64,000 nucleotides of DNA, from assembly GCF_002157895.1 (NCBI RefSeq), contig NZ_CP021377.1, positions 3,100,001 through 3,164,000 of the forward strand, in the 5' to 3' direction. The stretch comes from Oceanisphaera profunda. GTDB lineage: Bacteria > Pseudomonadota > Gammaproteobacteria > Enterobacterales > Aeromonadaceae. Position 1 is the stretch's first letter. Each line of letters starts with the position of its first letter. The translations under genes were made by a program, and so were the position numbers. The notes beneath the pieces are model-generated. The model was not told the DNA's origin. It made no database searches and saw only the letters and a program-made list of their open reading frames with translations. Positions 42,190-51,140 of the stretch are shown piece after piece.

Positions 42190-42281
42190 GCAGATGTGGC
42201 GGAGATCCCAGAGTTGCTGCGGGGTTTAAGTTTATCTTGATCTAAAGCTAACTTTGTCTTTAAGGTGAAGAGTAGAAAAAC

Positions 42282-42323
42282 AAAACTAGCTCACGCAAAA
42301 AAGTGTCGAAAGCTAGTTTTAAA
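42282..42323 (-). terminator. Hairpin with minus-strand T-run upstream of the Moco riboswitch
   Basis: AAAACTAGCT and AGCTAGTTTT form a perfect 10-bp stem around a 19-base loop. On the minus strand it is followed by GTTTTTC. Role unclear. Confidence 0.35.
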
Positions 42324-42369
42324 AAAACAGTGTCAAAAAAGACAATCTTAAAAACTCCGAGTCTGAACC

Positions 42370-42476
42370 GTCTACGTTGCCATGTTACACAATGGCAATA
42401 GGGTGGCCAGACCGCTCAGCCAAGTGCTGTAAGGGTTGGGGGAGAAATGCCCCAGCCTCCCGTATTGGAAAGGTGT
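42370..42476 (+). promoter_or_regulatory. Molybdenum cofactor (Moco) riboswitch of moaA
   Basis: The leader directly before moaA folds into several stems (TTGCCAT/ATGGCAA at 42377-42398; GGGG..CCCC at 42438-42453) and ends with GCCTCCCG-TATT-GGAAAGG, which matches the conserved 3' part of the Moco RNA motif found before moaA in other gammaproteobacteria. The GGAAAGG segment is also the ribosome-binding site, consistent with translational control by the cofactor. Confidence 0.72.
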
Positions 42477-42479
42477 TTT

Positions 42480-43460
42480 ATGTTGAAATTAGAAGATGCG
42501 TTCGCGCGCAAGTTTCAGTATCTGCGATTATCGATCACGGATGTCTGTAACTTTAAATGTCAGTATTGTTTGCCCGATGGTTATAAACCGGAGGGCCGAA
42601 AATCCTTCCTCACTGTGGCAGAAATTGCCCGTCTTACCCGTGCTTTTGCCGCTATGGGCACCAGCAAGGTGCGCCTCACTGGCGGTGAGCCCTCATTACG
42701 CAAAGATTTTACTCAGATTATCGAAACCGTTGCCAATACCCCAGGTATTGAAAAAGTGGCCATGACCACCAACGGTTATCGTATGGCCAAATTTGCGAAA
42801 GAGTGGCGCCAAGCGGGGCTAACTGCCATCAACGTCAGCGTGGACAGCTTAGATCCGCGCATGTTTCACCAGATCACCGGTCAAAATCGCTTTCATGAAG
42901 TAATGGCCGGCATAGATGCCGCCGTGGAGGCGGGATTTACTCAAGTGAAGGTGAATGCCGTGCTGATGCGCGGCCTCAATGACGGCGATTTAGGCCAGTT
43001 TTTGGGCTGGATCAAACACAATCCCATTCAATTACGCTTTATTGAGTTGATGAAAACCGGCGAGATGGACGAGCTGTTTGACCGCCATCACGTGCGCGGT
43101 GCTGTGATCAAAGCACAACTACTGCAACAAGGTTGGCAGCAAAAAATAAGGGCCTTTAACGATGGCCCCGCTGAGGTGTTTTGTCATCCGGATTATCAAG
43201 GCGAAATCGGCCTGATCATGCCTTATAGCAAAGACTTTTGTGCCAGCTGCAATCGGTTAAGGGTTTCGTCGTTAGGCAAGCTACACCTGTGCTTATTTGG
43301 TGACTACGGCGTGGACTTGCGTGACTTGCTGACAGACGACAGCCAAATTGCCAGCTTGCAACAGCGCTTGAGTGACGCCTTAGTCGATAAAAAAGCCACC
43401 CACTTTCTGCACGAAGGCCACAGCGGCATGACGCCAAACTTGGCGTCGATTGGGGGGTAA
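42480..43460 (+). CDS. moaA: GTP 3',8-cyclase MoaA
   Basis: Radical-SAM enzyme that, with MoaC, converts GTP to cyclic pyranopterin monophosphate, the first step of molybdenum cofactor synthesis. 326 residues with the N-terminal CNFKCQYC iron-sulfur motif, [33 protein letters not shown], the C-terminal cluster [11 protein letters not shown] with a third Cys in LHLCLFG, and the C-terminal GG that is needed for activity. Start at 42480 follows GGAAAGG. Unlike E. coli, moaA is separated from moaBCDE by a 508-base repeat-filled gap. Confidence 0.97.
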   Translation: MLKLEDAFARKFQYLRLSITDVCNFKCQYCLPDGYKPEGRKSFLTVAEIARLTRAFAAMGTSKVRLTGGEPSLRKDFTQIIETVANTPGIEKVAMTTNGYRMAKFAKEWRQAGLTAINVSVDSLDPRMFHQITGQNRFHEVMAGIDAAVEAGFTQVKVNAVLMRGLNDGDLGQFLGWIKHNPIQLRFIELMKTGEMDELFDRHHVRGAVIKAQLLQQGWQQKIRAFNDGPAEVFCHPDYQGEIGLIMPYSKDFCASCNRLRVSSLGKLHLCLFGDYGVDLRDLLTDDSQIASLQQRLSDALVDKKATHFLHEGHSGMTPNLASIGG

Positions 43461-43469
43461 GGGCTTGGA

Positions 43470-43488
43470 GCAATGTTGAATGAAGGGC
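43470..43488. repeat. 19-bp repeat GCAATGTTGAATGAAGGGC
   Basis: Identical to 47529-47547, where it forms part of the hydrolase coding sequence; a looser inverted relative is near 33378-33400. Confidence 0.55.
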
Positions 43489-43580
43489 TAACGGAGCGCC
43501 GAGCTAACAACAAGCAGCGTCTTTGGTAGAGGCCGCTTTAGCTGGCCGGTTTTGTACAGCAAAACTTAAACTTCGGCGGC

Positions 43581-43877
43581 CCAGCGTAGCTGGATGAATT
43601 TAGAGATTTACTTAGCCGTCTTACCGGGCCTGCCCCGGTATCTCGTTCTTCGATTTAAAGAAAAAAGCGAGATCCTGACTTGCGTCAGGAAGACGGCTTG
43701 AAAGAAGGTTTAAGCTGTAAGGCCAGCGTAGCTGGATGAGTTTAGAGATTTACTTAGCCGTCTTACCGGGCCTGCCCCGGTATCTCGTTCTTAGATTTAA
43801 AGAAAAAAGCGAGATCCTGACTTGCGTCAGGAAGACGGCTTGAAAGAAGGTTTAAGCTGTAAGGCCAGCATAACTGG
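43581..43877. repeat. 142-bp tandem repeat with cloverleaf potential
   Basis: Units begin at CCAGCGTAGCTGG at 43581 and 43723, with a 13-base partial third unit at 43865; the period is exactly 142 and the two full units differ at only a few positions. Each unit holds an outer stem GCCGTCTT/AAGACGGC around three hairpins: ACCGGG/CCCGGT, ATCTCG/CGAGAT and CCTGAC/GTCAGG. No reading frame of note. A degenerate fragment is near 45750-45788. Confidence 0.8.
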
Positions 43878-43968
43878 ATTATTTTAAATATTTCCGTTTG
43901 ATGCCTTCTTTTGTGCGCTCTGCGCTGTACTGTACTTAAATAAATAATAATAAATAAGTGAGGATGTA

Positions 43969-44487
43969 ATGAGTCATGCCGACTTGGCCTTTGTGCCGCT
44001 AAAAATTGCCGTGTTAACCGTATCGGATACCCGTGATGAAAGCACAGATACCTCGGGCCAGTATTTGGTGCAGGCCATTACAGAAGCGGGTCATCAGTTG
44101 GCCGATAAAGCCATTCTCAAAGACGATAAATATCAGCTGCGCGCGCGCGTATCCAGCTGGATAGCCAGCTCAGAAGTACAAGTGGTGTTGATCACCGGCG
44201 GCACCGGCTTTACCGGTCGCGACACCACGCCTGAGGCGATAGCGCCGTTACTTGATAGCCAGATTGATGGCTTTGGTGAATTGTTTCGTCACCTCACCTA
44301 TCAAGAGCTGGGCACTTCCACCGTACAAAGCCGTGCCTTGGGCGGCTTGGCCAATCGTACCGCCATTTTTTGCCTGCCAGGCTCTACCGGTGCTTGCCGT
44401 ACTGGCTGGACCGGCATTTTAGCCGAGCAGTTGGACTCCCGTCATAAACCCTGCAACTTTGTGCAGCACCTTATTGAAGTAGAGTAA
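43969..44487 (+). CDS. moaB: Molybdenum cofactor biosynthesis protein MoaB
   Basis: A 172-residue MoaB/MogA-fold protein ([55 protein letters not shown]). The family binds molybdopterin; MogA-type members adenylylate it before Mo insertion, while E. coli MoaB itself lacks a proven role. AGGATG upstream of the ATG. First gene of moaBCDE, 4 bases before moaC. Confidence 0.95.
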   Translation: MSHADLAFVPLKIAVLTVSDTRDESTDTSGQYLVQAITEAGHQLADKAILKDDKYQLRARVSSWIASSEVQVVLITGGTGFTGRDTTPEAIAPLLDSQIDGFGELFRHLTYQELGTSTVQSRALGGLANRTAIFCLPGSTGACRTGWTGILAEQLDSRHKPCNFVQHLIEVE

Positions 44488-44491
44488 CCGC

Positions 44492-44977
44492 ATGAGTGAA
44501 ATTAGTAGCGAATTAACGCACATTAATGCCTCAGGCGAGGCCAATATGGTGGATGTGAGCGACAAGGCGGTAACCGTGCGTGAAGCCCGTGCCGAAGCTT
44601 GGGTCTTGATGGCAGAGGAAACGTTAGCCTTGATCGTGAATGGTCAGCACCATAAAGGCGATGTGTTTGCCACCGCGCGCATTGCCGGCATTATGGCGGC
44701 CAAAAAAACCGCCGAGCTTATTCCGCTTTGTCATCCGCTAGCCTTGTCTAAGGTTGAAGTGCAGCTCACCCCTAATGCCGAACGCGGCGGCGTGCACATT
44801 CAAAGCTATTGCAAGTTAGCCGGTCAAACTGGTGTAGAAATGGAAGCACTCACCGCCGCCTCTATCGCGGCCTTGACCATTTATGACATGTGCAAGGCGG
44901 TGCAAAAAGACATGATTATCGATGGCGTTCGCCTGTTAGAAAAGCGCGGCGGCAAGTCAGGAGATTTTAACGCATGA
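44492..44977 (+). CDS. moaC: Cyclic pyranopterin monophosphate synthase MoaC
   Basis: Completes conversion of the MoaA product to cyclic pyranopterin monophosphate. 161 residues with [40 protein letters not shown] (catalytic Lys region), [20 protein letters not shown] and [18 protein letters not shown]. Full length. Overlaps moaD by 4 bases (ATGA). Confidence 0.97.
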   Translation: MSEISSELTHINASGEANMVDVSDKAVTVREARAEAWVLMAEETLALIVNGQHHKGDVFATARIAGIMAAKKTAELIPLCHPLALSKVEVQLTPNAERGGVHIQSYCKLAGQTGVEMEALTAASIAALTIYDMCKAVQKDMIIDGVRLLEKRGGKSGDFNA

Positions 44978-45222
44978 GTATTCAGGTATTATTTTTTGCC
45001 AAAATACGCGAGCAATTAGGCCAAGAGCAAATCACGGTGGCGGAAGACTTTGCGACTGTGGAAGCACTGCGTCTGCATTTAACGGCCCAAGGTGAGCCTT
45101 GGACCAGTGCCCTGGCGGTGAATAAGCTATTGGTGGGCGTTAATCACACCATAGTGCCGCTGAGCAGCGCCATTAAAGCCGGAGACGAAGTCGCCTTTTT
45201 CCCGCCGGTCACTGGGGGCTAA
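44974..45222 (+). CDS. moaD: Molybdopterin synthase sulfur carrier MoaD
   Basis: An 82-residue ubiquitin-like sulfur carrier ending in the required PPVTGG; the terminal Gly is thiocarboxylated by MoeB and gives sulfur to cyclic pyranopterin monophosphate together with MoaE. Core EVAFFPPV is typical. Coupled to moaC by a 4-base overlap and 1 base before moaE. Confidence 0.96.
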   Translation: MSIQVLFFAKIREQLGQEQITVAEDFATVEALRLHLTAQGEPWTSALAVNKLLVGVNHTIVPLSSAIKAGDEVAFFPPVTGG

Positions 45223-45223
45223 T

Positions 45224-45697
45224 ATGAGCCAGACTCAAGTTCAGGTGCAAACTCAAGTTCAGGTGCAAACCGCAGACTTTGATATGGCCGCGGAATACGC
45301 TGCCTTAAGTGAGTCGCATCAAACCGGTGCCGTAGTGACCTTTGTCGGTAAGGTGCGTGAGATGAACGAGGGCGCGCGGGTGAGCGGCTTGACGCTGGAG
45401 CATTATCCGGGCATGACCGAAAAGGCGCTGCAGGGCATTGTTGAACAAGCCCAAGCGCGCTGGCCATTATTAGGCTGCAAAGTTATCCACCGCGTAGGAG
45501 CGTTAGCGCTGGGCGAGCAAATTGTGTTTGTCGGCGTGGCCAGCCAACACAGGGACGCCGCCTTCGCTGCTTGCCAGTTCATGATGGATTACTTAAAAAC
45601 CCAAGCGCCATTTTGGAAAAAAGAACAAACCACCCAAGGTGCTGTTTGGGTTGAAGCCAAAGACAGCGATACCCAAGCTGCAAAAATTTGGGATTAA
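45224..45697 (+). CDS. moaE: Molybdopterin synthase catalytic subunit MoaE
   Basis: Large subunit of molybdopterin synthase, working with MoaD. 157 residues with GAVVTFVGKVREMN, LEHYPGMTEKAL, HRVGALALGEQIVFVGVAS, HRDAAFAACQFMMDYLK and FWKKE (catalytic Lys). The N-terminus has a tandem duplication, QTQVQV repeated, from two 18-base DNA repeats (45234-45269), so the first dozen residues vary from the usual family start. Confidence 0.96.
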   Translation: MSQTQVQVQTQVQVQTADFDMAAEYAALSESHQTGAVVTFVGKVREMNEGARVSGLTLEHYPGMTEKALQGIVEQAQARWPLLGCKVIHRVGALALGEQIVFVGVASQHRDAAFAACQFMMDYLKTQAPFWKKEQTTQGAVWVEAKDSDTQAAKIWD

Positions 45698-45864
45698 CGA
45701 TAGCGCGGAGCGCTAAGCACCAAGCTAAACAAAACGGGTGCTTATCTTTATGCCGTCTTCCGGTTGCACGTCAGGATCTCGTTTTAGTTTTTAGTTTTTA
45801 GTTTTTTAGCTAGGCGCTTGGTGCTGGGTGTCTGGCGCTGCTTTCTCTATTTTAAGGACTCATC
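45698..45864. other. Repeat-rich spacer between moaE and the MetQ-like gene
   Basis: Contains GGCGCT-type repeats (45700-45726, inverted relative at 45808-45840), a remnant of the 142-bp repeat (GCCGTCTTCCGG, CGTCAGGATCTCG) and a (TTTAG)n microsatellite-like tract at 45781-45808. No gene. Confidence 0.6.
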
Positions 45865-46677
45865 ATGTCTTCATCTCTATTTCGTGGTTCGCTATTGGCG
45901 TTTGCCTTGGCGGCATTTTCTGGATCTGTGCTGGCGATTGATGCGGACAAAAAAGAAATTGTGATTGGCACCACAGTGGGCGATTTTGCCGATATGGTCA
46001 CCGAGTCGGTAAAGCCTTATTTAGAACAGCAAGGTTATAAAGTGAAGCTGGTGGAGTTTACCGACTATGTGATGCCCAATATTGCCTTGGCCGAAGGCTC
46101 CATAGATGTGAACTGCTTTCAGCACCAGCCTTACCTTGAGAGCTTTATTACAGACCGCAAGCTGGAGTTAAGCCCTATAACTCAAGTGCCCACTGGGCCC
46201 ATGGGTGTGTACGCTGGAAAGCAGCAAGCACTTGAGCAAGTAAAGTCTGGCAGTACAGTGGCTATTCCCAACGACCCCAGTAATCAGGCCCGCGCGCTGT
46301 TAATGCTGGCAGATCTAGGTTGGATCACTTTAAAGGCCGACATTGACCCGTTAAAGGCCAGCGAATTTGATATTGCCGAAAATAATAAAGGCATTAAGTT
46401 GCTGATGTTGGAAGCGGCACAGCTGCCGCGAGCCCGCGCTGACGTGGATTTTGCGGTGATCAATGGTAACTATGCGGCCTCAAGCGGCATTGCCTTCACC
46501 GACGGCCTATTTTTAGAGCGCAGTTATGACTTTATTAACTGGGTAGTGGTGCGCAGCGCTGACCAAGACGCGCCCTTTGTACAAGACGTAATTAACGCCT
46601 ATAACTCCACGGCTTTTAAAGACTACGCAGTTAAGCGCTTCGAGGGCTATAAATACCCTGAATCTTGGAAACCTTAG
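45865..46677 (+). CDS. metQ: MetQ/NlpA family substrate-binding protein
   Basis: A 270-residue periplasmic binding protein of the MetQ/NlpA family (KEIVIGTTVGDFADMV, LVEFTDYVMPNIALAEGSID, NCFQHQPYLESF, TVAIPNDPSNQARALLMLA, ADVDFAVINGNYA), which binds methionine in E. coli. Signal peptide MSSSLFRGSLLAFALAAFSG ends at VLA with no lipobox Cys, so it is predicted to be soluble instead of lipid-anchored. The ABC partners MetN and MetI are not adjacent, so the ligand and transporter are uncertain. Overlaps or abuts the hydrolase gene. Confidence 0.86.
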   Translation: MSSSLFRGSLLAFALAAFSGSVLAIDADKKEIVIGTTVGDFADMVTESVKPYLEQQGYKVKLVEFTDYVMPNIALAEGSIDVNCFQHQPYLESFITDRKLELSPITQVPTGPMGVYAGKQQALEQVKSGSTVAIPNDPSNQARALLMLADLGWITLKADIDPLKASEFDIAENNKGIKLLMLEAAQLPRARADVDFAVINGNYAASSGIAFTDGLFLERSYDFINWVVVRSADQDAPFVQDVINAYNSTAFKDYAVKRFEGYKYPESWKP

Positions 46678-46679
46678 CT

Positions 46680-47567
46680 GTGACTGTTCATTATAAAAAT
46701 TGGCAGTTTACTCATCATGGCCGCCAATTAGCGGTGATGGAGTGGGGGCCAGCAGATGGGGTGCCGGTAGTGGCATTACACGGTTGGCTGGATAATGCGG
46801 CCAGCTTTAGCTTGCTTGCTGAGAATTTACCTGAACTTCGCATTATCGCCTTAGATTTTGCGGGGCACGGTTTTTCCGATCACTTGAGCGGCGGCCAGAG
46901 TTACTACAGCTGGGATCATGTGGCAGATGTGTATGCGCTGCTGGATGAACTAAAGCTTAAACAAGTGTCCTTGCTCGGTCATTCATTGGGTGCCGGCGTG
47001 GCGACCCTGTTAGCCGGTGCCTTTCCTGAGCGCATTAGTCAGCTGTTTTTAATTGATGGTTTAGTGCCCTTAACCTATCCCGTTGAAGAATTGCCGCAAT
47101 TAATGGCCAAAGCCGTGCGTCGCGGTGCGCGCTTAAGTTCGCGACGTCTTAAGCCTTATGCCAGCTTTGAGCAAGCGGTGGCGGCACGGGTGAACAGCCG
47201 TTGGCCGGTAAGTGAAAGTGCCGCCATCGCATTATTGGAGCGCGGTTTACAGCAAACAGAGCAGGGCTGGGTGTGGCGTTCCGATATGGCGCTAACGCAA
47301 CCGTCTTTACTGCGCATGTGTGAGTCGCAATTACAGGCATTTGTACAGCAACTGAGTATGCCGGTATTGTTGGTGATGGCCGAGCGCGGCGAAGAGTTGG
47401 TACTGATTGAACCCATGCTAGAACAGGTGTCTGATTTAACTTTGCACACATTAAAGGGCAGTCATCATCTGCATTTAGAAGCCGAGCCCGCCAAGTTGAT
47501 TAGCGAGTTAATGCGCGAGCGGCTAACTGCAATGTTGAATGAAGGGCGAAAAAAAGATCACTTGTAG
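46680..47567 (+). CDS. Alpha/beta hydrolase
   Basis: A 295-residue alpha/beta-hydrolase fold enzyme. Oxyanion region HGWLDNAASF, nucleophile elbow GHSLGAG, and the catalytic His in KGSHHLHLE. Reaction and substrate cannot be told; esterase or thioesterase are likeliest. The start is uncertain: GTG at 46680 lies just past the previous stop, and a TTG at 46665 overlaps it. The last residues (TAMLNEGRKKDHL) are encoded by a dispersed 19-bp repeat also found at 43470, suggesting the original C-terminus was replaced or extended. Confidence 0.86.
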   Translation: MTVHYKNWQFTHHGRQLAVMEWGPADGVPVVALHGWLDNAASFSLLAENLPELRIIALDFAGHGFSDHLSGGQSYYSWDHVADVYALLDELKLKQVSLLGHSLGAGVATLLAGAFPERISQLFLIDGLVPLTYPVEELPQLMAKAVRRGARLSSRRLKPYASFEQAVAARVNSRWPVSESAAIALLERGLQQTEQGWVWRSDMALTQPSLLRMCESQLQAFVQQLSMPVLLVMAERGEELVLIEPMLEQVSDLTLHTLKGSHHLHLEAEPAKLISELMRERLTAMLNEGRKKDHL

Positions 47568-47777
47568 CCGGCACTTTTGTGTACCTGTAGCCGGCCGTCT
47601 CTTTGATAAAGAGGACTTCGCCGGGCCAGCGTAGCTGGCGGATTTAAAACCAAAGCAAACCGAGCCGAATAAATTGGCTCCTACAAGGGAAAACCAACAA
47701 AATCCGTGGCTAATACCCTTTACCTACAACAGGGCCACACAACAAAAACGTTACAAAAGATGAGATAAGCAGCAGGC
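47568..47777. repeat. Repeat cluster after the hydrolase
   Basis: Holds a CCAGCGTAGCTGG block (47622-47634) shared with the 142-bp repeat, a GCCGGCCGTC..GGACTTCGCCGGGC structured stretch, and a single REP-like arm GCCGAATAAATTGGC at 47664-47678. No gene. Confidence 0.55.
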
Positions 47778-48038
47778 TTAAAGCGGCAGTGACTCTTGTG
47801 GTGGGGTTTGTTCGTCGTCAAACGCCAGCTCCAGCTGTTTTTTACGGGCCGCCGCCAGCACGCGTCGTTTGCGGTCTTGGCATAAGCGGATCACTTCACG
47901 CTTTTGGCCCGCACTAAATTTTAGCCAATTAAAGCGCTCATCTCGGCTGCGAAAGCAGCCTTTGCAATAGCCTCTATTATTCACCTGACACACACTAATA
48001 CAGGGGCTAGGGACGTCAAAGAACTCCAGTTGTTCCAT
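47778..48038 (-). CDS. DUF1289 family protein
   Basis: An 86-residue Cys-rich protein (SPCISVCQVNNRGYCKGCFRS), the DUF1289 signature, with four Cys that could bind a metal or Fe-S cluster. The family is widespread in proteobacteria and uncharacterised. C-terminal half is basic and helical (RKRRVLAAARKKQLEL). Confidence 0.87.
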   Translation of the reverse strand: MEQLEFFDVPSPCISVCQVNNRGYCKGCFRSRDERFNWLKFSAGQKREVIRLCQDRKRRVLAAARKKQLELAFDDEQTPPQESLPL

Positions 48039-48252
48039 ATTGCTCCCTCCCTGTGCCAGTTAAATAAATCATAAGCTAAATTGAGCATATTTCTGCCACG
48101 CCAGCAACGCTAAGCCAGCATACTCTTGAGCTTTATCACACGTGCACGCCACATTACCCCGCACTTAAAGGAGGCCAGACGCATTAAGGCAGCTGCTTTG
48201 TGCCTGTGCTGCGCTATAATGGCGCCATTCAGATATGCTCACAGAGGCAAAG

Positions 48253-49374
48253 ATGTTCATCGGGGTTCCACGAGAAATTAAAAATCATGAATATCGGGTA
48301 GGACTCACACCCGGTGGCGTAAAAGAGTTGGTGCTCGATGGGCATCAGGTATGGGTGGAGTGCGGTGCTGGCGCAGGCATTGGCTTAGCGGATGCAGAGT
48401 ATGTCACTGCGGGGGCCAAGCTGGTGGCAGATGCCCGTGAGATTTACGCCAAATGCGACTTGATCATCAAGGTTAAAGAGCCCCAGTCTCACGAATGCCA
48501 ACAACTGAGAGCCGGGCAGGTATTGTTTACTTACCTACATTTGGCGCCAGATTTAGCGCAAACTCAGAGCTTACTGGCCTCAGGTTGCACGGCCATTGCT
48601 TATGAAACGGTGACTGACCATAAAGGCGGGTTACCTTTATTAGCGCCGATGAGCGAAGTGGCGGGGCGTATGGCTATTCAAGCGGGTGCCCATTGTCTGG
48701 AAAAAGCCCAAGGCGGGCGTGGTGTCTTGCTCGGTGGCGTGCCCGGTGTATCTCCGGCGCGGGTATTAGTGCTGGGCGGCGGTGTAGTTGGCGTGAACGC
48801 GGCGCGGATGGCCATGGGCTTAGGGGCAGATGTGACCTTAGTAGACTCGTCACTGACGCGCTTAAAAGAATTGGATGCCCTTTATGGGCCCAATCTTAAA
48901 ACCTTGTATTCGACCGTGGATAACATAGAGCGTGAGTTATCACGCAGCGAGCTGGTGATTGGCGCTGTGTTGATCCCCGGTGCTGCCGCACCAAAGTTAG
49001 TGACCAAGCAGATGCTGGCATTAATGCCAAAAGGCGCGGTTATGGTGGATGTGGCCATCGACCAAGGTGGCTGTTTTGAAACCAGTCGCGTAACCACCCA
49101 TCAAGACCCCACCTATGTTGTGGACGGCGTGGTGCATTATTGTGTGGCGAATATGCCAGGCGCCGTGGCGTATACGTCTACCTTTGCGCTGACTAACGCC
49201 ACCTTACCTTACGTTAAGGCCTTGGCTAATTTGGGTTGGCAACAAGCCTTGCGCCAAGATGCGCACTTGGCTCAAGGGCTAAATGTACATCAAGGCTTAG
49301 TGATTTGTCCTGCAGTTGCTGAGGCGCATCATTTAGACCTTACCCCGTTACAAATGGTATTGGCGGCGGGATAG
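48253..49374 (+). CDS. ald: Alanine dehydrogenase
   Basis: NAD-dependent enzyme interconverting L-alanine and pyruvate plus ammonia. 373 residues with the N-terminal [46 protein letters not shown], the Rossmann loop [15 protein letters not shown] and [19 protein letters not shown]. Start at 48253 with GAGG 6 bases upstream fits the family; the frame extends to 48235. TATAAT at 48215-48220 may be its -10 box. Single gene. Confidence 0.95.
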   Translation: MFIGVPREIKNHEYRVGLTPGGVKELVLDGHQVWVECGAGAGIGLADAEYVTAGAKLVADAREIYAKCDLIIKVKEPQSHECQQLRAGQVLFTYLHLAPDLAQTQSLLASGCTAIAYETVTDHKGGLPLLAPMSEVAGRMAIQAGAHCLEKAQGGRGVLLGGVPGVSPARVLVLGGGVVGVNAARMAMGLGADVTLVDSSLTRLKELDALYGPNLKTLYSTVDNIERELSRSELVIGAVLIPGAAAPKLVTKQMLALMPKGAVMVDVAIDQGGCFETSRVTTHQDPTYVVDGVVHYCVANMPGAVAYTSTFALTNATLPYVKALANLGWQQALRQDAHLAQGLNVHQGLVICPAVAEAHHLDLTPLQMVLAAG

Positions 49375-49492
49375 TACGTTATTAAGTGACACATGCGCAG
49401 CACGGCATGTTAAAGGCCATTGCTGCGCTGTACCGCCGAAACCCTCTGTTTAACAAAATTGGTGTCTACAGTTGCAGTATCGCTCGGCGCTG

Positions 49493-49729
49493 TTACTGCT
49501 TTTTATCTTGATCGTCTTCTGGGTGGTATTCACCAGGAGGGGCGGGCGGTACTCCCCAGTTTTCTTCTTTGGCTTTGTCTTTTTTCTCTTCTTGATCCCA
49601 ATCTTTTAACTGCATTTTATCGCGGTTTTTCTTTACCACGCGTTCAACCTTTTTGGTGTCTTTGAGTGCACTGACAAACAAGCCAACAATAAACAACAGC
49701 GGCAGTGCAATCCATAGCCAAGTACTCAT
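49493..49729 (-). CDS. Small single-pass membrane protein, unknown function
   Basis: Not recognised. 78 residues: one N-terminal membrane helix (MSTWLWIALPLLFIVGLFVS), then a highly charged Lys/Glu/Asp tail with a Pro-rich patch (GVPPAPPGEYHPEDD). The gene lies 3 bases from the end of the M15 peptidase gene and on the same strand, so it is probably part of that operon and is real. GAGT.. upstream gives a modest ribosome-binding site. Confidence 0.68.
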   Translation of the reverse strand: MSTWLWIALPLLFIVGLFVSALKDTKKVERVVKKNRDKMQLKDWDQEEKKDKAKEENWGVPPAPPGEYHPEDDQDKKQ

Positions 49730-49732
49730 AGG

Positions 49733-50482
49733 TTACTCCTTGGTAGCGGCAATATTAGTGTGGGGAATAATAGGTTTATCAATAGTAGCGTGGCTAATAA
49801 AACGGATAAAAATATCGTCCAGTTGCTTAAGGATATGTGCTTTTCCGCTAATTTGCTGACCACTTAGCGCCTCAGCGACGAGAGCAGGCGTTAGCTGACC
49901 GGCACACATCTCGGCCACCGGGCGATAACTCAAGTGCCAAGGCTCAATGGCCACGCCGCCATTGGCTTCGGCAAAAGGCAGATAAAAGCCAAAGCGCGCC
50001 ATATTTGTCTTTAACCACCGGCTGAGCGGATAAAAATAACCGTCCGCTTCATACTCCCAAGGTTCAAGGGCCAGCTTGGTATTGGCAGGCAATAAAGTAG
50101 GATCGTATACATCCACATCACTGCCCCAATGGTGGCGGCTGGTGCCGGGCAGGGCGCTCCAATGCAAAATGGCCGCAATGCGCTGGCTGGCCGTTAAGCT
50201 TAAAGTGTCGAGCGGCTGGCTGCTGGCGTCTAATACTGGGCGAAGGCCGTCATATTTCGCATTCCAAATGGCCAGTTGCCGCTCAAAGTTGCGATAGCTA
50301 GAAGCGGGCTGCAAATTAAAGCCCGCCTGTGCCGCCGCCGCTTGCATGGCCATAAAGGCGACTTTGGCGTCAGGATGTAACCTATGGCCTGGCTCGTTTA
50401 ACGCCACCACATGGTCGTCATTTAATCCCAGTAGGCTATTGGCTTCCATATCAGGCAAGGCTCCTCGGGTAGGCTGGCGCAT
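49733..50482 (-). CDS. M15 family peptidase (D,D-carboxypeptidase VanY-like)
   Basis: A zinc peptidase of the M15B type that trims peptidoglycan stem peptides. Motifs: QPASSYRNFERQL, GTSRHHWGSDVDVYD (zinc His and Asp) and EPWHLSYRP (catalytic Glu and zinc His). No signal peptide is visible, so it may be cytoplasmic and act on recycled muropeptides, or the start may be wrong. Possible starts are 50518, 50482 (TAAAATG with the yffB stop) and 50449; I chose 50482, giving 249 residues. Between yffB and a small membrane protein on the same strand. Confidence 0.86.
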   Translation of the reverse strand: MRQPTRGALPDMEANSLLGLNDDHVVALNEPGHRLHPDAKVAFMAMQAAAAQAGFNLQPASSYRNFERQLAIWNAKYDGLRPVLDASSQPLDTLSLTASQRIAAILHWSALPGTSRHHWGSDVDVYDPTLLPANTKLALEPWEYEADGYFYPLSRWLKTNMARFGFYLPFAEANGGVAIEPWHLSYRPVAEMCAGQLTPALVAEALSGQQISGKAHILKQLDDIFIRFISHATIDKPIIPHTNIAATKE

Positions 50483-50483
50483 T

Positions 50484-50834
50484 TTACTGCGCAAATAGCT
50501 CACGGTATAAGGCGTCATTAAACCCCAGATAAAGCTGGTCGTTTACTTGCAACAACGGGCGCTTGATCATGGCTGGCTGAGCCAACAGTAACTCGAAGGC
50601 AGTCTCGGGATTTAAGTTCGCTTTTTGCTGTTCGGTTAAGGCGCGATAAGTGGTGCCTCTTTTATTGAGTACCGCTTCCCAGCCTAATTGGGCGAGCCAT
50701 TCTTTAAGCTGTGCTGGGTCTAAACCATCACTGCGATGATCGACAAATTGGTAGGCAATCTCGCGTTCAGCTAACCATTTACGGGCTTTTTTGATGGTGT
50801 CACAATTTTTAATACCATAGAGCTTGATGGTCAA
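50484..50834 (-). CDS. yffB: ArsC/Spx-fold reductase YffB
   Basis: A 116-residue thioredoxin-fold protein of the ArsC/Spx superfamily, YffB subgroup (KLYGIKNCDTIKKARKWL, VDHRSDGL, LNKRGTTYRALTEQQK, PAMIKRPLL). It has a single N-terminal Cys and is not known to reduce arsenate; a glutathione-linked role is presumed. In many gammaproteobacteria it precedes dapE, but here a M15 peptidase gene follows. Confidence 0.93.
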   Translation of the reverse strand: MTIKLYGIKNCDTIKKARKWLAEREIAYQFVDHRSDGLDPAQLKEWLAQLGWEAVLNKRGTTYRALTEQQKANLNPETAFELLLAQPAMIKRPLLQVNDQLYLGFNDALYRELFAQ

Positions 50835-51140
50835 AGTTCACTCCTGATGCCGTTAAAAAGGGCGAATAATTAAACGAAGCAGACTGTTATGGGCAGCAAC
50901 TGCGGCAAACAAGCCCGTGCCCAAGAATAATAACATTGCTAACTCAATGATTTTTGAGCATCAGCATTATACACTGACGCACAGCAGAGGTTTTAGCTAA
51001 TGTTAGCGTTTTTGGTATGATTTGAGCCGCTTCACAGCTAAAGCTGTGTCGCACTTGCTTATTGAAGCCAATTATATCGACGCAGCTGAGCCGTGGGTGA
51101 AAGGAATTCACCATCTTACAATTTAAAAAAGGGGAATGAG
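50835..51140. other. Divergent intergenic region before the diguanylate cyclase
   Basis: 306 bases. A small hairpin CACAGC-TAAA-GCTGTG lies at about 51032-51047. No gene or recognised regulatory site. Confidence 0.4.

Noticed and set aside
43581-43720. tRNA gene
   Set aside because: Cloverleaf-like folding, but no T-loop, anticodon or acceptor signature; no tRNA was recognised anywhere in the window.
43581-43877. CRISPR array
   Set aside because: The unit is 142 bases, directly adjoining, with no spacers and no cas genes.
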